A stretch of DNA of 41,451 nucleotides from Burkholderia sp. Ac-20365 (GCF_017104715.1 NZ_JAAGPI010000058.1:1-41451), one strand, 5' to 3'. Positions 8,713 through 16,945 are shown, numbered from the stretch's first letter. Translations and numbers: made by a program. Notes: a model not told the origin generated them from the letters alone.

Positions 8713-9054
8713 GTGTGTTTCAACCTTTGTCGGCGCCGCTGTCGCGGCTTCTTTCTTATCCCGTTCGGACGGCTGTCCGTTGCTGCGGCGCGCAGCGCGC
8801 CGGCGTCATGTCGCGGCGCAGATACGGACAGGGCATCGCGGACTCGCGCCGCATCCGGTGCGGCGCTGCCCGCCGGCGCGCATTGTCCCTGCGCGATGCT
8901 TATCGCAACCTTATGACGCCGCGCCGCGCGATCCGCTGCCGGCTTACCGGGCCTTACATGGCGGCAGGGCGTCAGGCCACAAGGGGCGCCCGGCCGCGCA
9001 GTGTACTTGATCCGGATGACGAGGCATCCGGAATGCCATGGCGATGTCAGGCGT
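8713..9054. other. Intergenic region upstream of arnT
   Basis: 342 bp of GC-rich sequence between the Mth938-like gene and arnT. It should contain the arnT promoter, but no clear -35/-10 pair stands out on the minus strand. It contains a perfect 8-bp inverted repeat, TCCGGATG at 9011-9018 and CATCCGGA at 9025-9032 with a 6-base loop, just past the stop of the Mth938-like gene. No U-tract follows it. No credible ORF is seen. Confidence 0.4.
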
Positions 9055-9429
9055 TCAGCCTTCGATCAGCAGCGCCGCAGCGACCTTGCGGCCTTCAGCC
9101 ATCAGGATGTTGTAAGTGCGGCAGGCGGCCTTGAAGTCCATCGTCTCGACGCCGATCCGGTGCGCGGCGAGCGCGGCCGTGAGACGCGGATGCGGAAAGC
9201 GCAGGCGCTCGCCGCTGCCGAAGATGACGACTTCCGGCGCCGGCTCGATCAGCAGCGCGAAGTGCTCGGGTGACAGCGTCTCGAACGACGACACCGGCCA
9301 CGGGATGACCGGGCTTTGCGGCAACACGATGATGCTGCCCGTATGGCGTTCGAGATTGATATCGACATAGCCAGCGCCGTAGCCCGTGACGGTATTCAGG
9401 GCGCCGCTTGAATCCTGGTGTAATTTCAA
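9055..9429 (-). CDS. Mth938-like domain protein (DUF498)
   Basis: 124-residue small soluble protein of the Mth938/DUF498 family; in eukaryotes the relative NDUFAF3 helps assemble respiratory complex I, but the bacterial role is not established. Family features are the central VVIFGSGERLRFPHP strand-turn and the ending ACRTYNILMAEGRKVAAALL. I place the start at TTG 9429-9427 (reading KLHQDSSGALNTVTGYG), because that is where family resemblance begins, with GGAAAACC a few bases upstream. The frame is open 66 codons further up but that stretch is Arg/Ala-rich and unlike the family. It is divergent from the aminotransferase gene, sharing a 545-bp control region. Confidence 0.82.
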   Translation of the reverse strand: MKLHQDSSGALNTVTGYGAGYVDINLERHTGSIIVLPQSPVIPWPVSSFETLSPEHFALLIEPAPEVVIFGSGERLRFPHPRLTAALAAHRIGVETMDFKAACRTYNILMAEGRKVAAALLIEG

Positions 9430-9610
9430 ACTGGTTTTCCGTGGTCGTCGTAAGACATGCAGTCGCGGTTCGACTGGCATGCACAGGCCCGGGTTCAATG
9501 CGACAGGGACGGGCGCTGCGCCTGAGCGGCAGCGGCTGCCGGACCTTGCGCACGCCTCGCCGGGTGCCTGCCGCCGCGTGCCGAAGGCTTGCACAGCCTT
9601 GCGTGGTGCA

Positions 9611-9645
9611 TTGCGGAACCCGGCCAAAATCCGCTAAATTATAAC
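9611..9645. promoter_or_regulatory. AT-rich divergent promoter island
   Basis: An abrupt AT-rich patch in GC-rich surroundings. On the plus strand TTGCGG (9611-9616), an 18-bp spacer and TAAATT (9635-9640) could drive the aminotransferase gene. On the minus strand the same bases give a perfect TATAAT (9643-9638), which could drive the Mth938-like gene, though its -35 is poor. Transcripts would have leaders of roughly 330 and 200 nt. Sequence-based guess only. Confidence 0.4.
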
Positions 9646-9649
9646 TTTT

Positions 9650-9974
9650 TAGCCGCCCGGCGGCTCCCTTCAGGTTCGCGCGCTGCCACAAGCCGCGCCC
9701 GCAAGGCTGGCGACTGCGCCTGGCCGTTGCCCGTGGGGTGTCCCGCAGTGACCCGGAAAGCGTCGGCGAAAGGCGCTACCCGAACGCCTGTCCGGCCTCC
9801 CGACGGCCCCGACGGTCATGTGCCGCCCACGTTCCGTTTCATGCACTGCGCCTGCCCGCGCCGCGTGGCCGGGACCGCCCGCCGCGCAATCCCGTCTCAT
9901 CGCTTGCCCGCTGCCCGGGGCGAGCGCTCCGTGGTCCCGCTCACCCGGTGTCCCGCCCATTTACCCAGGATGAA
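9650..9974 (+). other. Long GC-rich leader of the aminotransferase gene
   Basis: About 325 bp between the candidate promoter and the aminotransferase start. The aminotransferase reading frame stays open back to about 9738, but the translation is Arg/Pro/Ala-rich and resembles no aminotransferase N-terminus, so I treat it as untranslated. No riboswitch or leader-peptide attenuator is recognisable to me. Confidence 0.35.
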
Positions 9975-11222
9975 GTGCCCGTCGTGAAACCGATACTCAA
10001 ATCCAACAAGCTGTTGAACGTCTGCTACGACATTCGCGGGCCCGTTCTCGAACATGCGAAGCGCCTCGAAGAGGAAGGCCATCGCATCATCAAGCTGAAC
10101 ATCGGCAATCTGGCGCCGTTCGGGTTCGAGGCGCCGGATGAAATCATCCAGGACATGATCCGCAACCTGCCCACGTCGTCGGGCTATTCGGACTCGAAGG
10201 GCGTGTTCGCGGCGCGCAAGGCGATCATGCATTACGCGCAGCAAAAGGGCGTGGTGGGCGTGGAACTGGACGACATCTACATCGGCAACGGCGCGTCCGA
10301 GCTGATCGTGATGGCCTTGCAGGCGCTGCTGAACGACGGCGACGAAGTGCTGCTGCCCGCGCCGGATTACCCGCTGTGGACGGCGGGCGTGAGCCTGTCG
10401 GGCGGCACGCCCGTACATTACATCTGCGACGAATCGAACGCGTGGATGCCCGATCTCGACGATATTCGCGCGAAGATCACGCCGAACACGAAAGCGCTGG
10501 TGGTCATCAACCCGAACAACCCGACGGGCGCGCTGTACTCGGACGAACTGCTGCTCGGTCTGATCCAGATCGCGCGCGAACACGGCCTCGTGATTTTCGC
10601 GGACGAGGTGTACGACAAGATCGTCTACGACGGCAAGACGCATACGTCGATGGCGGCGCTGTCGGAGGACGTGCTCACCGTCACCTTCAACAGCCTGTCG
10701 AAGAGCTACCGCTCGTGTGGCTACCGCGCGGGCTGGATGTGGGTGTCGGGCCTGACGGGCGAAAACCGCCGTCGCGCGAAAGACTATTTCGAAGGCCTCG
10801 GCATTCTCGCGTCGATGCGCCTGTGCCCGAACGTGCCCGGCCAGTATGCGATCCAGACGGCGCTGGGCGGCTATCAGAGCATCAATGAACTGATCATGCC
10901 GGGCGGGCGGCTCTACAAGCAGCGCGAACTCGCGTACGACATGCTGACGGCGATCCCGGGCGTGACCTGCGTGAAGCCCGAAGCGGCGCTGTACATGTTC
11001 CCGCGCCTCGACCCGAAGATGTACCCGATCGAAAACGACCAGCAGTTCATCCTCGATCTGCTGCTGGAAGAACGCGTGCTGCTCGTGCAGGGCAGCGGCT
11101 TCAACTGGAAGACGCCGGATCACTTCCGCGTCGTGTTCCTGCCGAACGTCGACGATCTCGCCGATTCGATCAACCGGATCGCGCGCTTCCTCGACGGCTA
11201 TCGCAAACGCCACGCGGCCTGA
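9975..11222 (+). CDS. PLP-dependent aminotransferase, AlaA/AlaT type
   Basis: 415-residue class I aminotransferase resembling AlaA (YfbQ), which makes alanine from pyruvate with glutamate as donor; substrate here is inferred. The Schiff-base lysine is K243 in NSLSKSYRSCGYRAGW, with VINPNNPTGALY and FADEVYDKIVYDG upstream, the Asn and Asp/Tyr cofactor contacts. The family N-terminus (KSNKLLNVCYDIRGPVLEHA) begins soon after the start. I chose GTG at 9975 because AGGA lies four bases before it; the GTG at 9984 is an alternative. It is followed after 59 bp by hom and then thrC, so the three genes are probably co-transcribed; an aminotransferase ahead of hom is, as I recall, a common Burkholderiaceae arrangement. 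Confidence 0.9.
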   Translation: MPVVKPILKSNKLLNVCYDIRGPVLEHAKRLEEEGHRIIKLNIGNLAPFGFEAPDEIIQDMIRNLPTSSGYSDSKGVFAARKAIMHYAQQKGVVGVELDDIYIGNGASELIVMALQALLNDGDEVLLPAPDYPLWTAGVSLSGGTPVHYICDESNAWMPDLDDIRAKITPNTKALVVINPNNPTGALYSDELLLGLIQIAREHGLVIFADEVYDKIVYDGKTHTSMAALSEDVLTVTFNSLSKSYRSCGYRAGWMWVSGLTGENRRRAKDYFEGLGILASMRLCPNVPGQYAIQTALGGYQSINELIMPGGRLYKQRELAYDMLTAIPGVTCVKPEAALYMFPRLDPKMYPIENDQQFILDLLLEERVLLVQGSGFNWKTPDHFRVVFLPNVDDLADSINRIARFLDGYRKRHAA

Positions 11223-11281
11223 GCGCGGTTTATCCGCGCCCCGAACCGATTTACCAATCTCTCACTCGAAACACACGCTGC

Positions 11282-12613
11282 ATGGAACCGATCAAAGTTG
11301 GACTGCTGGGCTTCGGCACGGTAGGCAGCGGCACCTTCACGGTACTGCGCCGCAACCAGGAAGAAATCAACCGACGCGCGGGCCGCGGCATCGAGATTGC
11401 GCGCATTGCCGTGCGCAATCCCGCCAAGGCCACCACAGCGCTCGGCAGCGAAGCGGGCACCGTCGCGATTACCGATGACTTCGGTTCGGTCGTCGACGAT
11501 CCGTCCATCGACATCATTGCTGAGATGATCGGCGGCACGGGCCTCGCGCGCGAACTCGTGCTGCGCGCGATCAACAACGGCAAGCATGTGGTGACGGCCA
11601 ACAAGGCGCTGCTCGCCGTGCACGGCACGGAAATCTTCGAGGCGGCGCGCGCGAAGGGCGTGACGGTCGCGTTCGAAGCGGCCGTCGCGGGCGGCATCCC
11701 GATCATCAAGGCGCTGCGCGAAGGGCTGACGGCCAATCGCATCCAGTACATCGCGGGCATCATCAACGGCACGACGAACTACATCCTGTCGGAGATGCGC
11801 GATCGCGGGCTCGACTTCGCCACCGCTCTGAAGGCCGCGCAGGAACTCGGCTACGCGGAAGCCGACCCGACCTTCGATATCGAAGGCGTGGACGCCGCGC
11901 ACAAGGCGACGATCATGAGCGCGATCGCGTTCGGCGTGCCCGTGCAGTTCGACAAGGCGTACGTCGAAGGCATCAGCAAGCTGGCCGCGATCGACATCAA
12001 GTACGCGGAAGAACTCGGCTACCGGATCAAGCTGCTCGGCATTACGCGCCGCACGGACAAGGGCATCGAACTGCGCGTACATCCCACGCTGATTCCCGCC
12101 AAGCGTTTGCTCGCCAACGTGGAAGGCGCGATGAACGCGGTCGTCGTGCACGGCGATGCGGTCGGCACGACGTTGTACTACGGCAAGGGCGCGGGCGCGG
12201 AGCCGACGGCTTCCGCCGTGGTCGCCGATCTCGTCGACGTGACGCGTCTGCATACGGCGGATCCTGAGCATCGTGTGCCGCATCTGGCGTTCCAGCCGGA
12301 CCGTCTGTCGAGCACGCCGATCCTGCCGATCGACGAAGTGACGAGCGGCTACTACCTGCGTCTGCGTGTTGCCGACGTAACGGGCGTGCTGGCCGACATC
12401 ACGCGCATTCTGGCCGACACGGGCATCTCGATCGACGCGCTGCTGCAGAAGGAATCGGAACAGGTCGACGTGTCGAAGAAGGGCGAGACGGACATCATCC
12501 TGATCACGCACGAGACGGTCGAAAAGAACGTCAACGCGGCGATCGCGAGTATCGAGGCGCTGAAGACGGTCGTGTCGAAGGTGACGAAGCTGCGCATGGA
12601 AGCGCTGAACTGA
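11282..12613 (+). CDS. hom: Homoserine dehydrogenase with C-terminal ACT domain
   Basis: 443 residues. It reduces aspartate semialdehyde to homoserine with NAD(P)H, the branch point to threonine, methionine and isoleucine. The Rossmann motif GFGTVG is at residues 10-15; VVTANKALLA (about 98-107) and GVDAAHKATIMSAIAFG (about 200-216) are the conserved catalytic regions. An ACT domain starts at YYLRLRVADVTGVLADI (about 357) and most likely gives threonine feedback inhibition, as in other monofunctional Hom proteins. It is not fused to aspartate kinase. thrC begins 22 bp after the stop. Confidence 0.97.
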   Translation: MEPIKVGLLGFGTVGSGTFTVLRRNQEEINRRAGRGIEIARIAVRNPAKATTALGSEAGTVAITDDFGSVVDDPSIDIIAEMIGGTGLARELVLRAINNGKHVVTANKALLAVHGTEIFEAARAKGVTVAFEAAVAGGIPIIKALREGLTANRIQYIAGIINGTTNYILSEMRDRGLDFATALKAAQELGYAEADPTFDIEGVDAAHKATIMSAIAFGVPVQFDKAYVEGISKLAAIDIKYAEELGYRIKLLGITRRTDKGIELRVHPTLIPAKRLLANVEGAMNAVVVHGDAVGTTLYYGKGAGAEPTASAVVADLVDVTRLHTADPEHRVPHLAFQPDRLSSTPILPIDEVTSGYYLRLRVADVTGVLADITRILADTGISIDALLQKESEQVDVSKKGETDIILITHETVEKNVNAAIASIEALKTVVSKVTKLRMEALN

Positions 12614-12635
12614 CGACACCTAAAGAGGCTAGCTC

Positions 12636-14084
12636 ATGAATTACATCTCCACGCGCGGCGCCGGCATCGGCGAGCGCCATACGTTCTCCGACATCCTGCT
12701 CGGCGGTCTCGCGAAGGATGGCGGCCTGTATCTGCCGAACGACTATCCGAAGGTGTCCGCGGATGAACTCGCGCGCTGGCGCGCGCTGCCGTACGCGGAT
12801 CTCGCGTTCGAGATCCTGCGCAAGTTCAGCGACGACATTCCCGACGAAGACCTGCGGGAACTGACGCGCCGCACGTACACGGCACAGGTGTACTGCAACG
12901 TGCGCGACGAAGAGAACGCTGCACAGATTACGCCGCTGAAGACGCTGGGCGTCGAAGGCGGCACGCCGCTGTCGCTGCTCGAACTGTCGAACGGTCCGAC
13001 GCTTGCGTTCAAGGACATGGCGATGCAGCTGCTCGGCAACCTGTTCGAGTACACGCTGGCCAGGCATGGCGAAACGCTGAACATTCTCGGCGCGACGTCG
13101 GGCGACACGGGCAGCGCGGCCGAATACGCGATGCGCGGCAAGAAGGGCGTTCGCGTGTTCATGCTGTCGCCGCATAAGAAGATGAGCGCGTTCCAGACGG
13201 CGCAGATGTACTCGCTGCAGGATCCGAACATTTTCAACATCGCGATCGAAGGCGTGTTCGACGATTGCCAGGACATCGTCAAGGCCGTATCGAACGATCA
13301 CGCGTTCAAGGCGCAGCAGAAGATCGGCACGGTTAACTCGATCAACTGGGCGCGCGTGGTCGCGCAGGTCGTGTACTACTTCAAGGGCTATTTCGCGGCG
13401 ACGAAGAGCAACGACGAGCGCGTGTCGTTCACGGTGCCATCGGGCAACTTCGGCAACGTGTGCGCGGGTCACATCGCGCGCATGATGGGCCTGCCGATCG
13501 AGAAGCTCGTGGTCGCGACCAACGAGAACGACGTGCTCGACGAGTTCTTCCGCACGGGGATTTATCGCGTGCGCAAGTCGTCGGAGACGTATCACACGAG
13601 CAGCCCGAGCATGGACATTTCGAAGGCATCGAACTTCGAGCGTTTCGTGTTCGATCTGCTGGGGCGCGATCCGAAGCGTGTGCTGCAACTGTTCCGCGAT
13701 GTCGAGGAGAAGGGCGGTTTCGATCTTCAGGCGAGCGGTGATTTTGCACGCGTGCAGGAGTTTGGTTTCGTGTCGGGGCGCAGCAGCCACGACGATCGCG
13801 TCGATACGATTCGCGACGTGTTCCAGCGGTATGACACGATGATCGATACGCATACTGCCGATGGCGTCAAGGTTGCGCGTGAGCATCTGCAGGCAGGTGT
13901 GCCGATGATCGTGCTGGAGACTGCCCAGCCGATCAAGTTCGGCGAAACCATTCGTGAAGCGCTCGAACGTGAGCCTGAGCGGCCGGCAGCGTTTAGTGGT
14001 CTGGAGGCGCTGCCTCAGCGGTTTGAAGTGCTGGCGGCGGATGCTGAGCAGGTTAAGGCGTTTGTTGCTGAGCGGACACGGTAA
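12636..14084 (+). CDS. thrC: Threonine synthase
   Basis: 482-residue PLP enzyme converting O-phosphohomoserine to threonine. The PLP lysine is K126 in LSNGPTLAFKDMAMQLLG, followed by the glycine-rich loop ATSGDTGSAAEYA. The N-terminus (MNYISTRGAG, then LAKDGGLYLP) is typical for the longer Gram-negative and fungal type of enzyme. AAAGAGG nine bases before the ATG is the ribosome site. It is the last gene of the aminotransferase-hom-thrC unit; the inverted-repeat element begins within a few bases of its stop. The last 300 bp use noticeably more GTG/GTT and less GC-rich codons than the front of the gene. Confidence 0.97.
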   Translation: MNYISTRGAGIGERHTFSDILLGGLAKDGGLYLPNDYPKVSADELARWRALPYADLAFEILRKFSDDIPDEDLRELTRRTYTAQVYCNVRDEENAAQITPLKTLGVEGGTPLSLLELSNGPTLAFKDMAMQLLGNLFEYTLARHGETLNILGATSGDTGSAAEYAMRGKKGVRVFMLSPHKKMSAFQTAQMYSLQDPNIFNIAIEGVFDDCQDIVKAVSNDHAFKAQQKIGTVNSINWARVVAQVVYYFKGYFAATKSNDERVSFTVPSGNFGNVCAGHIARMMGLPIEKLVVATNENDVLDEFFRTGIYRVRKSSETYHTSSPSMDISKASNFERFVFDLLGRDPKRVLQLFRDVEEKGGFDLQASGDFARVQEFGFVSGRSSHDDRVDTIRDVFQRYDTMIDTHTADGVKVAREHLQAGVPMIVLETAQPIKFGETIREALEREPERPAAFSGLEALPQRFEVLAADAEQVKAFVAERTR

Positions 14085-14188
14085 GGGTTGTTTTTTTGTC
14101 TGCGACGCTGGTTTGGTTTGCTCGTGTTTTTGCTGGCATCCGCGTTTTGTTATTGGTACTTCAGGCGTCGCCCCTGTGCGGGGCGGCA

Positions 14189-14222
14189 CCTACTTTTCTT
14201 TGCCGCGGCAAAGAAAAGTAGG
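14189..14222. repeat. 34-bp perfect palindrome in the left arm
   Basis: CCTACTTTTCTTTGCCG followed directly by its exact reverse complement. It can form a cruciform in DNA or a stable hairpin in RNA on either strand. A second hairpin, CGCCCC-TGTGC-GGGGCG, lies immediately upstream at 14169-14185. Together they could act as a bidirectional transcription end downstream of thrC, although no U-tract follows. Confidence 0.85.
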
Positions 14223-14696
14223 CAAAAGAAAGCCGCTGAACACCGCTAGCCCTTGTTCTTGCCCACGGGCCCCCAACGGCCCCGTCCTGTTCGCGACATC
14301 GCTCTTCTCGATGCCCGCTGCCAACGCTCTTATTGAGCGCCTCACCCGCTTCACACTCCCGCGTCGCCACACGCGCGATCAAATCTCCCACGTTCTATGG
14401 TGGTGAACTGTGTGTAGGCTTTCGCGGCGTATGCACACCACTCCGAACTGAAAAGCACGATCGGTGTCGTAAGAGCGCTGAGGTGTGGAGCACTACGACC
14501 GACACACAGTTTGCCACCTGGGCGGCGCAAACCATTCGCTGCCGCCAGCGGCGCTACGGGTGATTGAAGCGGGTGAGGCGTCCGTTCGGAGCGTTGGCAA
14601 CGGGCGGTGACTGAGAAGTTGCCGTGTGAAGTGGAGGAACTGTTGGGGGCCATCAGGCGGAGGTCAAGAACGGGCGGTGTTAGCCCGCTTTCTTTG

Positions 14697-14728
14697 CTTA
14701 CTTTCTTTGCGGCGGCAAAGAAAGTAAG
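14697..14728. repeat. Matching palindrome in the right arm
   Basis: CTTACTTTCTTTGC, four unpaired bases GGCG, then GCAAAGAAAGTAAG. It is the right-arm equivalent of the 34-bp palindrome, with compensating changes: both sides of the stem have changed together (TAGG/CCTA to TAAG/CTTA), which points to selection for pairing or to gene-conversion-like copying within the stem. Confidence 0.8.
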
Positions 14729-14892
14729 TGCCGCCCCGCACAGGGGCAACGCGTGAAGCAGGCAAGACAAAGCGCAGATGCCAGCGAAAGCGAAAGCAGA
14801 CCACACAGCGTCGCAAGACAAAAAAACGCCAACTACACGACTCGCCCACCCCCGCTACAATAAATATTTCCTCATCGCTTCCCGAACGATCG

Positions 14893-16164
14893 ATGTCCAC
14901 TCCATCACCCGCCCAGCCCGCGCCACGCGCACCGATGCTCTCGACAGCCGACGCGCTCGCCACATTGCTCGGCGCGGCCGTGCAAATCGACGGCAAAGAA
15001 ACGCTTCCAACCCTGGAAGCCATCAACCGGGTGCTTGCCGCCGACGTCGTCTCGCCCCTCGACGTCCCGCCGATGAACACGAGTTCGATGGACGGCTATG
15101 CAGTGCGCGTTGCCGAGTTGTCGCAGGGCGAACGGCGTCTGCCCATCTCGCAGCGCATCCCCGCCGGTCACGCGCCGCAGCCGCTCGCAGAGGGCACGGC
15201 GGCACGCATTTTCACGGGTGCAACCGTGCCGCCCGGCGCGGATGCCATCGTGATGCAGGAACAGACGGAAGCCGTCGGCGATGAAGTGACGATCCTGCAC
15301 ACGCCTAAAGCAGGCGAATGGATCACGCAACAAGGCGCCGATATCCGCAAAGGTGCAACCATCCTGCCGGCGGGCACGCGGCTCACGCCGCAGGCGCTCG
15401 GCCTGGCGGCGTCCGTCGGCTGCGCGCATCTGGAGTTGGTGCGGCGCGTGAAGGTCGCCGTGTTCTTCACCGGCGACGAACTGACGATGCCCGGCGAGCC
15501 GCTCAAGCCGGGCGCCATCTACAACTCGAACCGCTTCACGCTGACCGGCCTGCTGCACAAGCTCGGTTGCGAAGTGACCGACTACGGCATCGTGCCCGAC
15601 AAGCTCGACGCGACCCGCCAGACGCTGCGTGAAGCCGCGCAGGCGCATGATCTGATCCTGACGTGTGGCGGCGTCTCCGTCGGCGAAGAAGACCACGTGA
15701 AGCCCGCGGTCGAGGCGGAGGGCCGTCTGTCGATGTGGCAGATCGCGATGAAACCGGGCAAGCCGCTCGCGTTCGGCGCCATCCATCGCGCGGCGACGTC
15801 GGATGCGCAAGGCGGCGCGAACGAGACCTTCTTCATTGGCCTGCCGGGCAACCCCGTGTCGACCTTCGTCACGTTCCTGCTGTTCGTGCGGCCATTCCTG
15901 CTGCGCCTCGCCGGTGTGCGCACGGTCACGCCGCGGGCGCTGTCGCTGCGCGCCGATTTCACGCAGCAAAAGGGCGACCGCCGCAATGAGTTCCTGCGTG
16001 CCCGCGTGAACGCCGCGGGCGGCCTCGATCTGTTTCCAAACCAGAGTTCGGCCGTGCTGACGTCGACCGTCTGGGGCGATGGGCTGATCGACAATCCGCC
16101 GAATCATGCGATCAGCGCCGGCGAGACCGTGCGCTTCATCCCGTTTTCCGAGTTGCTGAACTGA
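14893..16164 (+). CDS. moeA: Molybdopterin molybdenumtransferase MoeA
   Basis: 423 residues. MoeA inserts molybdate into adenylated molybdopterin to complete molybdenum cofactor. The conserved MNTSSMDGYAV segment is at about 60-70, followed by RIFTGATVPPGADAIVMQE, the GDE (FTGDEL) motif and TCGGVSVGEEDHVK; GLPGNPVSTFVTFLLF lies in the catalytic domain and a C-terminal beta-barrel domain ends the protein. The ATG at 14893 (MSTPSPAQPAP) fits family length; the frame is open in phase back to about 14728, through the right arm of the inverted repeat, which would add a 55-residue basic N-terminus that I regard as untranslated. First gene of a moeA-moaD-moaE unit. Confidence 0.95.
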   Translation: MSTPSPAQPAPRAPMLSTADALATLLGAAVQIDGKETLPTLEAINRVLAADVVSPLDVPPMNTSSMDGYAVRVAELSQGERRLPISQRIPAGHAPQPLAEGTAARIFTGATVPPGADAIVMQEQTEAVGDEVTILHTPKAGEWITQQGADIRKGATILPAGTRLTPQALGLAASVGCAHLELVRRVKVAVFFTGDELTMPGEPLKPGAIYNSNRFTLTGLLHKLGCEVTDYGIVPDKLDATRQTLREAAQAHDLILTCGGVSVGEEDHVKPAVEAEGRLSMWQIAMKPGKPLAFGAIHRAATSDAQGGANETFFIGLPGNPVSTFVTFLLFVRPFLLRLAGVRTVTPRALSLRADFTQQKGDRRNEFLRARVNAAGGLDLFPNQSSAVLTSTVWGDGLIDNPPNHAISAGETVRFIPFSELLN

Positions 16165-16193
16165 ACGCGGCCGTCATCCGACCGCTACCGAAC

Positions 16194-16451
16194 ATGAAGA
16201 TCCAGCTGAAATATTTTGCGAGCGTGCGTGAAGCGCTCGGCCGGTCCGACGAATCCGTCGACCTTCCCGAAGGCATCGCGACCGTCGGCGACGTGCGCGC
16301 GTGGTTGCGCGTACGCGGCGGCGTGTGGGCCGAGGCGCTCGCCGAAGGCCGCGCGTTGCGCATGGCCTGCAATCATGTGATGACGGACGCCGGCACGCGC
16401 ATCACCGACGGCTGCGAAGTCGCGTTCTTCCCGCCCGTCACGGGCGGCTAA
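16194..16451 (+). CDS. moaD: MoaD, small subunit of molybdopterin synthase
   Basis: 85-residue ubiquitin-like sulfur carrier. It ends in VTGG; the terminal glycine becomes a thiocarboxylate that donates sulfur to precursor Z in the MoaD-MoaE complex. The start KIQLKYFASVREALG is typical. It lies 29 bp after moeA and 17 bp before moaE, consistent with equal transcription of the two synthase subunits. Confidence 0.96.
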   Translation: MKIQLKYFASVREALGRSDESVDLPEGIATVGDVRAWLRVRGGVWAEALAEGRALRMACNHVMTDAGTRITDGCEVAFFPPVTGG

Positions 16452-16468
16452 GCCAGCGAGGACATACG

Positions 16469-16945
16469 ATGACCGTCCGCGTTCAGACAGAAGATTTCGA
16501 CCTGTCGACGGAAGTGGCCGCGCTGCGCGCGCAAAATCCGAAGGTGGGCGCCGTCGCGTGCTTCGTCGGCACGGTGCGCGATATCAACGAAGGTGAAACC
16601 GTCGAGACGATGGAACTCGAGCACTATCCGGGCATGACGGAGAAGTCGCTGGAGGCGATCGTCGAGGCGGCGCGCGAGCGCTGGCCGGGCACCGAGGTGC
16701 TGATCGTGCACCGCGTCGGCAAGCTGATGCCGCTCGACCAGATCGTGCTGGTCGCGACGACCTCGAAGCATCGCGGCAACGCATTCGCGTCCTGCGAGTT
16801 CGTGATGGATTACCTGAAAACCCAGGCGCCGTTCTGGAAGAAAGAAAAGACGGAAACCGGCGAGCGGTGGGTCGACGCACGCGTGACCGACGATGAAGCG
16901 CTCGCGCGCTGGGGACTCGAATCGCTGAATTCGAAAACGGATTAA
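16469..16945 (+). CDS. moaE: MoaE, large subunit of molybdopterin synthase
   Basis: 158 residues. It forms a heterotetramer with MoaD and converts precursor Z (cPMP) to molybdopterin. Conserved parts are ACFVGTVRD, MELEHYPGMTEKSL, VIHRVGKLMPLDQIVLV, SKHRGNAFASCEFVMDYLK and PFWKKE, the last holding the active-site lysines. The ATG at 16469 has AGCGAGGA just upstream; the frame is open further back only through out-of-frame moaD. The stop codon falls inside one arm of a hairpin (16938-16993). Confidence 0.96.
   Translation: MTVRVQTEDFDLSTEVAALRAQNPKVGAVACFVGTVRDINEGETVETMELEHYPGMTEKSLEAIVEAARERWPGTEVLIVHRVGKLMPLDQIVLVATTSKHRGNAFASCEFVMDYLKTQAPFWKKEKTETGERWVDARVTDDEALARWGLESLNSKTD

Larger units (their letters stand above)
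14087..14830. repeat. ~740-bp imperfect inverted repeat: two facing copies of a dispersed intergenic repeat
   Basis: The two halves are diverged reverse complements of each other about a centre near 14458. Matching landmarks are equidistant from that centre: TTTTTTTGTC at 14091-14100 against GACAAAAAAA at 14817-14826; CGCCCCTGTGCGGGGCGGCA near 14169 against its complement near 14732-14748; CTTTGCC/GGCAAAG palindromes at 14189-14222 and 14697-14728; GCGCCTCACCCGCTTCA near 14337 against its complement near 14565-14582; AACTGTGTGT at 14406-14415 against ACACACAGTT at 14502-14511. Arms are about 370 bp. The antisense peptide from the left arm (MPPRTGATPEVPITKRGCQQ) and the sense peptide from the right arm (MPPRTGATREAGKTKRRCQR) are clearly homologous. 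I recall similar sequences dispersed in Paraburkholderia genomes; copy number cannot be seen here. No transposase is encoded. Confidence 0.85.

Noticed and set aside
6958..8916. A 652-codon plus-strand frame opposite arnT
   Set aside because: Arg/His/Glu-rich antisense of a membrane protein; no ribosome site or known domain.
9738..9974. N-terminal extension of the aminotransferase
   Set aside because: The translation is low-complexity Arg/Pro/Ala and the family N-terminus starts after 9975 where AGGA precedes a GTG.
12531..14189. A 552-codon minus-strand frame over thrC reaching the repeat
   Set aside because: Its first 40 residues come from the repeat arm and the remainder is antisense of thrC; no independent support.
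14087..14830. Insertion sequence or CRISPR array in the thrC-moeA gap
   Set aside because: No transposase ORF, no regularly spaced repeats; only two facing copies of one sequence.
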